From Epichloe hybrida (taxonomy: Eukaryota > Ascomycota > Sordariomycetes > Hypocreales > Clavicipitaceae): 64,000 bases of DNA. This document shows, piece after piece, positions 36,579 through 47,632 of the stretch. The translations under genes were made by a program, and so were the position numbers. The notes under the pieces were generated by a model. That model saw only the letters and a program-made list of their open reading frames with translations. It was not told where the DNA came from and ran no database searches. Within the stretch, counting starts at the first letter, position 1, and each line of letters starts with the position of its first letter. The stretch lies in NCBI GenBank assembly GCA_019022495.1, contig JAFEKR010000001.1, forward strand, positions 372,001 through 436,000, given 5' to 3'.

Positions 36579-37630
36579 TTAGGACTTGTGGAGATGCAAC
36601 TTGTCCTTGATTCGGTCTTTCATGCTTGGCTTTTCATTGTCATCCTTGGAGCCACTTCCTGACGACATGGAATCTAATTTTGAAGGTTTGGAATCATCTC
36701 CCGCTTCCCTCTTGATGCCATTTTCTTCCATGAGACCTGCGAGGGGAAAAAAAAATAAAAAATTGTTTGTTAGCAATTCGAGGCAATGGTATGAATTGTC
36801 GCGGAGACTGCGCGGTTTCCAAAGCATTCCTCTGCAGCTTCACTTGTTCGGCAATGGTCTCGAGTTACTTACGATCAGCTTCCCTTCCGGCTCCGGGCTT
36901 GGCCGCATCAAAGTCACCGCCGTCTGCGGCAAGACCCGATGCCTTGACGTACAATTCACCGGTTCCCTTTCCTTCTCCGTCACCGTCACCGTCCTTTCCG
37001 GCAGCGGCGTCCCCGGAGGACTGGGACTCGGGCTCGGGCTCCGGTTTCATGTTGCCAGCATCTCCGCCGCATTCTTTGGCAACTGTTGCCAAGGGCCTGG
37101 GCCCGTCGCCCATGACGCCTTCCTCGCCGTCCCCTCCCGCGTCAGCCGCGTTGCTGTCGCTCGTGTCGCGGGAGGGTGGCTTTTCTGCTGGGGCAGGCTC
37201 GTCGGTGCTAACTACTGGATCCTTGGTACCGTTGCTGTTCTTCAGATCCTTGCTGGCTTCGGTGCCAATCGCTGGATCCTTGGTACCGTTGCTATTCTTC
37301 AGTTCCTTGCTGGTTTCGGTGCCAATCGCTGGATCTTTGGTATTCGAGCTGCTCTTTCTCAACTCATTGCTGGTTTCCGTCTCGAACTCGGAGCCTCTTT
37401 TACTTGACTCAAGAGGGTCTATATGCACGTTTAGTCCAACTTGCTCGTTGGTTTCAATACCTGTTTTTTTTTGCGGACTCGGGGCTTGCTCCCTCACCGA
37501 TGTTGCCTCCGTCAAACGGCTCGCCTTTGGACACGTCACCTTGCACGCCGGAAATTGGCTCATCCCGCTCTGTTCCGTTTCCCCAAACAGCCTTGGCCGC
37601 TGTTTGAGCCATGCCTGTAATAGTTTCCAT
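36579..37630 (-). CDS. Hydrophilic repeat protein of unknown function, with an apparent frameshift
   Basis: I recognise only a general type: small disordered fungal proteins starting with an amphipathic Met-Ala-rich segment and a GNIG block. Here METITGMAQTAAKAVWGNG is followed by VSKGEPFDGGNIGEG. The frame then fails at a run of nine A (minus strand of 37464-37472): with eight A it would continue into IETNEQVGLNVHIDP and the rest. A 40-bp intron (GTGAGG..CAG) would also restore phase but is very short. The middle has 19-residue repeats built on TKDPAIGTE.TSK.LKNSNG. A clear intron (36872-36737) joins EAD|RLMEENG to a lysine-rich end KDRIKDKLHLHKS. Expression and role are unknown; family relatives are often called stress-associated. 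Confidence 0.6.
37218..37355 (-). repeat. 57-bp in-frame coding repeats
   Basis: Two full copies and a diverged third of a 57-bp unit, each copy beginning GGATCCTTGGTACCGTTGCT or a variant on the plus strand. Each unit encodes 19 residues, so copy-number changes keep the reading frame. Confidence 0.85.
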
Positions 37631-38849
37631 GGCGCTTGGGTTGGATTTGTGGGGTTGTTTTGTTTTGTATGTCGTGGTAAGCAGGTCACAGCGGGCAGTG
37701 CAGTGCTTGGAAAAGGCGACTTGGTTCTGTTACAAAAAAAATCGCACGAGATCAAGTGGCCAAGAAGGTCTATTTAAGGCCAAACGGCTAGTTCACAATG
37801 GGTTGCCCACGGAGTACGGATCCGTACGTGTTACCTTATCGTAAGTTACGTGGAGCGGCCAACAGCGGGGTCCTCTGACGTCGTATCTGCAGTCAGATCC
37901 GGGGGGAGGCGGGGAGGCGGGGAGGCATGTAAAATCATGGCACATGGCACATCAACCACAGAACAACGTTGGCCAAGGGAGCGACAACCCATTCCTTGCT
38001 TCGCACTGCGGTGACCAGGGCTTGATGGCTCGCGGCGAGCAGGGTTGCCTGATCAGCGTCGTCTCAAACAAGGATTCAGACGAACGCCCTTTGGGCCCTT
38101 TTGGCTGCAGCAAGGATGTTTGGTTTGACAGCGGAACTTGTGACGATAATTGTCGATCCGGTGTGATGGTACGCAACTTGTGTGGGAATGAATGTCTCCT
38201 TGGTATGACGTCTTTCCGGCAATCGGATCCGCGAACTCAGACGTACGTCACCATCCACTGCTTCAAACTAACAATGTAGTGCTGCGGCTGAAAAAAAAAT
38301 TGACTGAAGCAACGTTTAAATTCCATATCGCGCCTTTACACACAGAAGCGAAAAAGGGTATAAACCGATGACCAATGTTGCTCGAAAATTGTTCGTCGGC
38401 TGCGTCAAATGCAAGTGGATAAATCGGTGCTTGGCATGGTTCGTGCCGATCTGGTACGGAGATTAGCATCTTAAGACGATGAACGACTTCATGCACCTGG
38501 GACCACAATAGATACATATATTCCGTTAGGCCAAAATCTGCTAATCTCATAATTTCCCGGTGTGACGAGTGGACCCAACACAAGGCAAAAGAGTGGGGTC
38601 GGATTATCGTTGTTACGCATCCTACGCATCCTGGTAGGCCAGAAGCGGCGAGCGATGCACGTCAACTGCGATGCGACTGAAGGACATCATGACTATGCAT
38701 TATTATATGCGCTTTTCGCCCTTCGACTTTGATTCTCGATCTCATCTCGCTGCGAATACAACACAGAAAACTCCTTTAGCTACACAGGAGTGATCGTGAC
38801 CACTTAACGCGAATCGATTTCCAAACGAATAACACAAGCACCGAATATC
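37631..38849. promoter_or_regulatory. Divergent upstream region, repeat protein / SGF73
   Basis: This 1.2-kb region lies between two outward-reading genes. It contains a perfect palindrome-like GTACGGATCCGTAC at 37815-37828 preceded by an ACGGAGTAC copy (37809-37817), and a GGGGAGGCGGGGAGGCGGGG run near 37904-37923. No gene is supported. Confidence 0.5.
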
Positions 38850-40341
<1,492 letters not shown>

Positions 40342-41187
40342 AATGTTCATCCTTGCTTTCTGCAAAATGACATGATACGGCAATGTGGGTTTCTTCTTCT
40401 CGCTGTCGCATTTTATACAACGACATATTGGACGGCATATCAAACATCGTTTCTTGGCTCTCTGGGCGGCATTTGTCACCTTTGTAAAGATATGAGGCCG
40501 GATATTGTCCCCTCCACCCCCCTCTGGTGCCGTTCTAAGCCCTTTCCGCTGGATGACTAGAGAGGTAGAGTTTGGACTTGAGGTACTTATTTTAACGGCG
40601 TTTTGTGCATCTGGAGATTACGAAATGATGAAAGGCTCTTGAATTTTTGTTCTTTTTTTTTTCCACTGATAGGATGGATACCCCAAGGGAATATAGCATA
40701 GCGTGTAATAGCTGGAGCAATAGCGAAAATGGCATGAAGCCATTCATCAAGTATTTTACTACTCGGCGTATCTGTTCGGTATGTCTTGAATGATATTTTT
40801 TTTCCCTTTTATCTGGCGCAGCAATCACGTGTGCACTTGTTTACAGCTTAGAAAGCATTGGCGCTGGTCACGTCGACGGCTTACTTGCGGAAGGCTGTTT
40901 TTGAGTTGTTACGCTACTCCGTACATGGTGCGCGTTTATGACGTAGCGATAACCACGAGCTTCTGAGCTCGCGGACAACCTCGGCCTTTGCACCAATTGT
41001 CGCTGGGCGCTTTTCGAAAATCATCTTCGCACCTGCGCATTGCATCTCCATCAGAACTTTCGTTCAAAAAGATTGACTTCGATCACTTAGAAAACTTTGC
41101 TCTCATGGTCGGTCACGTCAACTCGATCAACAAGTCGCCCACCCGTCCTCTTGATACAATCACACCGCGGCAATTCGCACTGACGCG
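40342..41187. other. Intergenic region upstream of the carrier gene
   Basis: This 846-bp region holds the SGF73 3' side and the carrier promoter. One TACTCCGTAC copy lies at 40915-40924. Nothing else was recognised. Confidence 0.5.
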
Positions 41188-42180
41188 ATGTCTTCCAACG
41201 CCGCTCTTGATGCCCTGGGCCATGCTGTGTCTGGCTCCATTGGCACAGCCATTTCAACAGCAGCGGTGTTCCCCTTGGATCTCGTCACGACACGACTGAA
41301 GGCTCAACGCCAGCTGAACAGCGCAGAACATTACGATGGAGTCATCGATGGTCTGAGGGCCATCTTTTCACGCCATGGTGGCATCGCAGCTCTCTACAAT
41401 GGTCTTGGGCCCGACGTCGGCAAATCCGTCGTCGACAGCTTCCTCTTTTTCGGATTCTACACCTATCTGCAGCAGAAATCTCGGCACTCTAATGTACTGC
41501 GAGAGTTGGCTACGGGCGCACTCGCTGGTGCATGCTCGAGAGCCATCACTACTCCCATCTCGAACGTGGTCACACGCATGCAGGTGCAGCCAGACACGGA
41601 ATCGCTGAGTCAGGCGTTGGCAGATATCAGGAAAGAGGGCGGCAATTCTGCTCTTTGGTCGGGGTATTCGGCGACCCTGATACTAACCATGAACCCGAGC
41701 ATCACCTTCTTCGTCAACCGCCGCTTGGCACGGCGCATCATTCCAGCTCTACAAGAGGAAGATGTTCCCGTTGCATGGATCGCTTTCCTCTTGGCAGCGT
41801 TTAGCAAATCGGCGGCTACAATTCTGACATATCCCTTCCAAACCGGACGAACTCGTCTTCAAATGCCAAACAACGCCGACTCGACCGCGCCAGCCAATGG
41901 TGAGAAGGGTGAGACCACCGAGCATAAGAAGAATGTTTCCAAATCACTTCTCACCTGGCTCATCGAAGCACTCGATAAGACAGTGTTCGGCATCATAATT
42001 CGAATAATCAACAATGAAGGCCCGCGAGCCTTGTACGATGGGCTTCAGGGTGAGCTTCTAAAAGGCTTCCTCAGTCACGGGTTGACCATGGTGACCAAGG
42101 GCTTTCTTCATCGCCTTGTCATTCGTTTATGGATCCTCGCAAGGCCACACGTGCGGAGAAGGCTACATGGGAAACACTAA
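41188..42180 (+). CDS. Peroxisomal-type mitochondrial carrier family protein (PMP47/ANT1-like)
   Basis: An intronless 330-residue protein with three carrier repeats. The signature PX[DE]XX[KR] appears as PLDLVTTRLK in repeat 1, PISNVVTRMQ (acidic residue lost) in repeat 2 and PFQTGRTRLQ (degenerate) in repeat 3. Other blocks are GLGPDVGKSVVDSFLFFGFY, ALWSGYSATLILTMNPSITF and ILTYPFQ. The overall pattern matches PMP47/SLC25A17-like carriers of peroxisomes, which exchange ATP/AMP, CoA or other adenine cofactors, more than mitochondrial inner-membrane members. A Lys/Thr/Glu-rich insert precedes the last two helices. The end RPHVRRRLHGKH is strongly basic. Substrate is inferred from family resemblance only. 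Confidence 0.87.
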   Translation: MSSNAALDALGHAVSGSIGTAISTAAVFPLDLVTTRLKAQRQLNSAEHYDGVIDGLRAIFSRHGGIAALYNGLGPDVGKSVVDSFLFFGFYTYLQQKSRHSNVLRELATGALAGACSRAITTPISNVVTRMQVQPDTESLSQALADIRKEGGNSALWSGYSATLILTMNPSITFFVNRRLARRIIPALQEEDVPVAWIAFLLAAFSKSAATILTYPFQTGRTRLQMPNNADSTAPANGEKGETTEHKKNVSKSLLTWLIEALDKTVFGIIIRIINNEGPRALYDGLQGELLKGFLSHGLTMVTKGFLHRLVIRLWILARPHVRRRLHGKH

Positions 42181-42343
42181 ATTTGCCATATTTATACATC
42201 CCTGGTGGTTCCCCAGTTGTTGCATGTATAGCGAGCTCCTCGTGTACAACCGAGGATTGTTGTCAGATCAGTGCGTCTAAGATAGGTTATGTTATGGCTT
42301 TGTATCTGCTACCTCAAGCATGGTGGCCATGAATCCAGGTCTC

Positions 42344-43628
42344 TCAGCACTGAAAACCTACGCCAGACTTCTCCACAGTATTGGATCCACGAGCAGAGAA
42401 ACCGGTGCCTTCTGACTTGAGAAGAACTAACCCCACGGGCAAATCAATCGACAATGGCCCTTGCGTCACAGACTTGCCAGAGATAGGGGAATCGCAGACG
42501 TAGCAGGTGATGGGTGGCTCAGGGTCGGGTGACCCGGAGATTGCTTTGGCTTTTGATGGTATCAAGAACCTCTTGACACAGCTGAGACACATGACATGAC
42601 CACATTGCTGAGTCATAACTGGGCTTGAAGCGTTGGTGAGAGTTTTGAGGCATGACGGGCAAGGTCTTCTCTTGCTGTTGTTTGACTCGTCCGCATCTTC
42701 GTGAAATCGTATGGTCACTAGTGTTTGCATCGATATAGCGTGTGGCGAGTCTTCTGAGGATGATGGACAGATTGGGACGGTTTTGGTTTTCAAGCTGGTC
42801 GCTTGTATTTTGCTGTCTCTCACATCTGGTGTTAGAGATGGTGTCCAGAAGGATGGTAGGGTTGGTTTGCCTGCCTGTCAAGATTGGGTATTTCAGTGTC
42901 ATGCTTTCAAGGTGGTAATGGACGATATTGCAGGGAATATAGACTCACTTCTTCATTGTCTATGGCTTTCCTGGCCTTTGCTCTATCCTCTTCAGCTATA
43001 CGAGCAAGCTCATTTTTATCGAGTGTGAATTTGCGTTTAGCCCCGGCATGTGAAGCTTCTTTTGACTCAGATGCTGCTGGGCTTGAAGCCGCTTTATTGC
43101 CAGAAGCAGTCAACCCCAATTGGGTCAATTCGAAGTCTCGTATGGCTCGTTGTTGATCCTCGACATCTTTTGCATTTTTGGCTCTCGCATCCTCCTCGCT
43201 CGCTTGACGGCGTACTTTCTCAGCCCTCTTCAGCTCCTTCTTCTGCGCCAAGAGGTTGGCCAGAGCACATTCGCGGCAGAATATGTCTCCCAGAGGGCAG
43301 GCGACCGGGTCCCGGGCGATTTCTAGACAGAGACTACATGAGCCGAACGGGAGGAAGGAATCGCGGGTGAGTCGGGCCGAGTTCGAAGACCAACTAGCCT
43401 TGGCGAGAGCCCGTTCGTGAGACGTGAAGACGGCACGAGAGGTATTTCTCTTGCCTAGATGCGCAAAACCGGCAATGTCAGTTTTGATCACTCGATGCTT
43501 GATCCGCTGGTGGTTAGAAGAGGTTGGGAATTCGAGCAGTTAAGTTGTGCAACAAACGACCACTGGGGAGGAGTGGGGGAAGAAACCAGGAGCTGCTATT
43601 CGCACAGGAAGGCCTTACTATGCGACAT
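42344..43628 (-). CDS. NOSIP-like U-box E3 ubiquitin ligase
   Basis: Three exons (43628-43619, 43454-42949, 42874-42344) encode 348 residues. The first exon has only ten bases, and the join gives MSHSKRNTSRAVFTSHERAL, the family N terminus. A split U-box follows: LPFGSCSLCLEIARDPVACP with DIFCRECAL near residue 45, and a second finger-like half CPSCLKTLTNASSPV..QCGHVMCLSCVKRF near 240. Between them lies a Lys/Glu-rich coiled segment. NOSIP proteins are nuclear ubiquitin ligases associated with the spliceosome in animals and fungi. It is divergent from the tafazzin gene, 427 bp apart. Confidence 0.92.
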
Positions 43629-44055
43629 ATTATCCCAGGTCGATTGAGTTTGATAAATACGGAGATATCATGAATGAACGCTCAAAGATGTGTACGAAGC
43701 GGAAGCGTCGTGCAGAAAATCGCCGTAAAAGTCGCCGTGTCTTGTCTCTGAGCACCAACCAGGCTCTGACTCCGTAGGTGGTCGCCTTGTTGTTGGAGGC
43801 ACGCCGCCCCTCGCCCCTAGAAGGCCCCACAAGAATGTATCCCAAAGCTTGCATGCATGCACGAAGCTTGTTATTTGGATGGAGCTTTGATATCGACACG
43901 ACCAGATACGTCCTTGGCGCCAAAATCATTTCTCATGGCCATCCGTAGCTGATGGAGGACACGCTTATCATCGCAGTCGGCAATGGGAATCTTAGCATCA
44001 CCCCTCTACCTTCTCAGTACTCCTCCGCACACGTCGTCAACTGTGTCACAACAAG
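43629..44055. promoter_or_regulatory. Bidirectional promoter region, NOSIP-like / tafazzin
   Basis: A 427-bp interval lies between two start codons on opposite strands, too short for another gene, so both promoters lie here. No specific element was identified. Confidence 0.55.
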
Positions 44056-45310
44056 ATGGCAAGTCCAGCCCCAGTTCCGCGCAACAGCTTACCTTGGCGC
44101 CTTGGCTCAATGGCATTAATGGGTACTGTTGGAGTCCTTTCTCGAGCGTTTCTGTATGGGTTTAACAAAGTCGAGGTCATCGGCCTGGAACATTTGCTCG
44201 GCACACTCGACCGTCGGCGTACCCAAGGTCAAGAGCGAGGCCTGTTGACAGTGTGTAATCATGTAGCCGTGTAAGTCGTTGTCAATGGTACAGATATCGT
44301 GTCATTGAAACGCGGTAACTGCCGCTTCTATGACCTATGATGCTGTGTTCTCAAACGAATAATATATTAATCTGATGATTGCAGTGTCGATGATCCTCTC
44401 ATTTGGGGCATCCTTCCCTTTCGCTACACTCTTGACCCTGAAAATCTTCGTTGGGGCTTAGGCGCCCATGATATCTGCTTCAGGAACAAGTTGGTCTCCC
44501 TTTCAATTGCTAATCCGCCTTACTTCCTTTTTTGGCTTTTGAGTCAAATTCAATGATGATGAATAGGAAGTTAATATAGCTGCTGTGTATTCATTCAGGC
44601 TTTTCTCAACGTTTTTCAGTCTTGGTCAAATACTACCTACACACCGCCTCTGGCACTCACCTCTCGGCGGTCTGTATCAACCTACGATGACGCGAGCTTT
44701 AGGCCTGTTAGCTGGCCCGAAACAAACCCTGACGTCGAATGGCTCATCGCCCCCAACGGACGGCAAACATTCCTTCTCTGCGCCGGCAGCTTACGCAGCC
44801 AATCGAGGCTCCTGGGTTCACGTATTCCCAGAAGCTTGTTGCCACCAGAGCCCTGAAAGTACTCTTCGATATTTCAAGTGGGGAGTGTCCCGACTCATCC
44901 TAGAGAGTGATCCTGCACCGGAGTTCATCCCTATGTTCATTCACGGCACACAGGATATAATGCCAGAGGATCGCGGTTTTCCAAGGTTTTTGCCTCGTAT
45001 AGGCAACAGGATTCGAGTTGTGATAGGAAAGCCAATTGACTTGGACGTTATTTTTGGTCAAGAGCGAGCTGCTTGGAGACAACTGGTTAGTCGCGGCGAC
45101 CCAGAGCTCTTGACTCACGGGCATGAAGCTACCAACTTGAGGATTCAGGTCGCTAGGTCTGTCCGCGACGAAGTTGGCAAGTTGCGTGAGAGCATAGGGC
45201 TGCCACCTGAGGATGACAAGACGGCTGCTTTGGCTGATACTTGGTCCAAGGAACCCAACAAGCGAAAATTCAAGAGTCCCGTCGACGGCAGTCTAGTGAA
45301 CAGAGCATAG
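44056..45310 (+). CDS. TAZ1: Tafazzin, mitochondrial cardiolipin-remodelling acyltransferase
   Basis: Three exons (44056-44270, 44385-44489, 44599-45310) encode 343 residues. The acyltransferase motif H-x4-D appears across the first intron as NHVAV|VDDPLIWG. Other family blocks are FRYTLDPENLRWGLGAHDIC, FSLGQILPTHR, WVHVFPEACCHQ (usual FPEG; Ala here, then Cys-Cys), LRYFKWGVSRLI and IPMFIHGTQDIMPED. Tafazzin moves acyl chains between phospholipids and monolysocardiolipin at mitochondrial membranes facing the intermembrane space. The Gly-to-Ala change in the FPEG block is worth noting but may be usual for fungal members. Confidence 0.92.
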
Positions 45311-45782
45311 CCTCTCCTGGATGGTTACATCCTTGCTTGTAGCATTAGAAAAAAGTCTGCCACCTGACGTTTGGCAAAATCTATTTTTGTCGTGTATTGT
45401 TTATGGCCAACATGTTTCTGTTGGGTCAAGTTCGTTCATCGTCATTTGATTCTCTCCGCTTTGAAAGCGTCCGACAGCACGAGAATATCTTGATAGTATG
45501 TAACTCGATGTTCCCATCAGGCGCTACAAAGTCTACAATAGAATAGATAGAAACAATCCTTTTCCCAAACTCCGTAAAACCGCTGATTCACAAATCCCTG
45601 TCCAAATAAAGAGAGCGATAAGCACAGGTCACACCACACCGCCGCCGCCAATTGTCTGAGGAGGGCATCGAGTGAAACGTAACAGGAATAGAGGATGCAA
45701 ATCCCGCTTCTAAGACGCTAGAAACATACAAACATAGCAGGATTGGTGTAATAGAAAGAAACTTTCAAACCTCAGCACTCGT
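45311..45782. other. Convergent intergenic region, tafazzin / PHO85
   Basis: A 472-bp 3'-to-3' interval; nothing recognisable was seen. Confidence 0.5.
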
Positions 45783-47111
45783 CTAGTAATTATCGTAGTT
45801 TTGGGTCGGCATATTCTGGGGATACGCTCTTGCCTGTGCATGTAGGACCTGTTGCTGTTGCTGTTGCTGTGGATGTTGCTGTGGATGTTGCTGTGGATGT
45901 TGCTGTGGATGTTGCTGTGGATATTGCGGTGGATGTTGCGGTGGATGTTGATGTTGCGGTAGATGTGGATGTTGCGGTGGATGTGGATGTTGCGGTGGAT
46001 GTGGATGTTGCGGTGGATGTTGATGTTGCTGTGGATGTTGATGCTGCTGTGGATGTGGATGTTGATGTTGATGTTGATGTGGATGATGATGATGATGCTG
46101 ATGCTGATGCTGATGCTGATGCTGATGCTGATGCTGCTGATGCTGATGATGCATTACTAAGTCATGGAACCAGGGATGCTGAAGGGCATCATGTGCACTT
46201 ATGCGTAGCTCTGGTCTCAACTGCAGCATGCGTTGTAGCAGATCGATACCGGTAGGATCGATAGCATGGAGGATATTACGCAAGTCTTGCGTCGCATACA
46301 TCTGGAATGTAGGCTTATACTCGGGAAACTGGGTGATTCCCGGCCAAGTGCGCTCAGTGGGAGTTCCCATAATGCGAAAGATCCTCACGATTTGGTCCTC
46401 ATTCGTGGTTCCAGGAAACAAGGGCCTTCCAGTGTACATCTCAGCCATTATGCAGCCTGCAGACCATATGTCGATGCTTGTATTGTACGTTCTACTCCCA
46501 AGAAGAACATCTGGAGCACGGTACCACAATGTGACGACCTCGTTGGAAAACGTGTTGACCGGGATTCCAAATGCGCGGGCAAGACCAAAGTCACCAAGTT
46601 TCAAAAGTCCCTTGCTGTTGATGAGAAGGTTTTGCGGCTTGAGGTCACGATGAAGAACTCGATTCTGGTGACAAAAGTCTATCCCCTTGAGCAGCTGATA
46701 CATGAAGCTTTTGATCGTAGCTGGCTTGAGAGCGCCACGTTCGCCGTGTGTGTCCATGTATCTTTTCAGGTCGCCATCCATATATTCGAAAACAAGCATG
46801 AGCTTGTTTTCGGTGTGGATAACATCATGTAGTGCCACAATGTTCTCATGTTTTAGCTCCTTCATAAGGGAGATCTCTCGAATTGCGGTCGACGGGGTTC
46901 CCTCCTCCGAGTCCAGATGGATTTCCTTGAGTGCGACGAGCTCTCCAGTTTGCCGGTTTCGGCCTTTGAAGACCTATATAATTGTCATTAGTTGAACAAT
47001 ATCACACGAATAGAAAGGTCAGATATAGTGCATTCGACATACCGTTGCATATGTGCCTTCTCCCAATTTTTCCAGCTGCTGGAACGAGCTGGGATGCCGC
47101 TTGCCATCCAT
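45783..47111 (-). CDS. PHO85: PHO85-type cyclin-dependent kinase with His/Gln/Pro-rich tail
   Basis: Two exons (47111-47043, 46973-45783) encode 419 residues. The kinase domain (about 8-295) shows [22 protein letters not shown], the cyclin-binding helix [29 protein letters not shown] and [10 protein letters not shown], all as in Pho85/PhoA kinases, which control phosphate response, polarity and nutrient signalling through several cyclins. Usual family members end soon after the HPWFHDL block. Here a 123-residue tail follows, made almost wholly of His, Gln and Pro in repeats of HQ, HPQ, HPPQ and QQHP, ending in a short normal stretch [11 protein letters not shown]. All catalytic residues are present, so the kinase should be active. 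Confidence 0.94.
45848..46154 (-). repeat. Coding triplet/hexamer repeats (CAG, CAT, CCA words)
   Basis: On the minus strand the tail is built of CAGCAT, CATCCACAG, CATCCACCG and CAACATCCA words. The array is clean enough that slippage is expected to change its length between strains while keeping the frame, because the units are multiples of three. Confidence 0.9.
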
Positions 47112-47632
47112 TTTCGGGGCTTTGACTGTCGTCGAGATGATGTTGGGAGTTTTTAATGTCAAAAGACAGGTGTTGGACCGAAGAGGAAGCAAAGAAGTCA
47201 AAATTGCACAGAGCCAATTGTTGCCTCGAGTAGCCGTAGCGTCCTCATAAAAGAATATGTATGTGGGTGAGTACCTGAGGCTAATAAAGTGTCTAAAATG
47301 ACTGGGTTGGGTGCCGGGGAAATGAAAATGTGCAGTCTTTTTGATGGTGCCCCCTCCCTTTTCTCCCTGCCCCTCAATTGTACGGACCCCACTGTACTTG
47401 CGCCCCCCCCCAAACCGCGCCACTTAGGTACGGAGTAGATTTGCACCGGTCACACATGCCACATGCACCCACTGTAACACTCCGTACTTCGTAGTCACTT
47501 CCTGATACGCGAGGTGATGGTGACAACGACCCTTCCCATCATCCAACATCGATATTCAATCCGACTTGAGTATTAGGAACCCGTCTATTCTCAAATTCGA
47601 ACGGCAAGGAGGCTTCTTACCCACAGCACAGC
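47112..47632. promoter_or_regulatory. Bidirectional promoter region, PHO85 / septin-like gene
   Basis: A 521-bp interval between opposed start codons. It contains two motif copies, TACGGAGTA at 47429-47437 and ACTCCGTAC at 47479-47487, in opposite orientation about 50 bp apart, and a run of nine C at about 47403. Confidence 0.6.

Noticed and set aside
36586..37777. Long plus-strand frames over the repeat protein gene
   Set aside because: They are shadows: the minus strand has the spliced, conserved N terminus and the charged C terminus, while the plus-strand frames give Leu/Ser/Phe-rich, domain-free products.
45830..46255. A 141-codon plus-strand frame full of Val-Asp-Val-Ala repeats
   Set aside because: It is the antisense of the PHO85 His/Gln/Pro tail; triplet repeats stay open in several frames.
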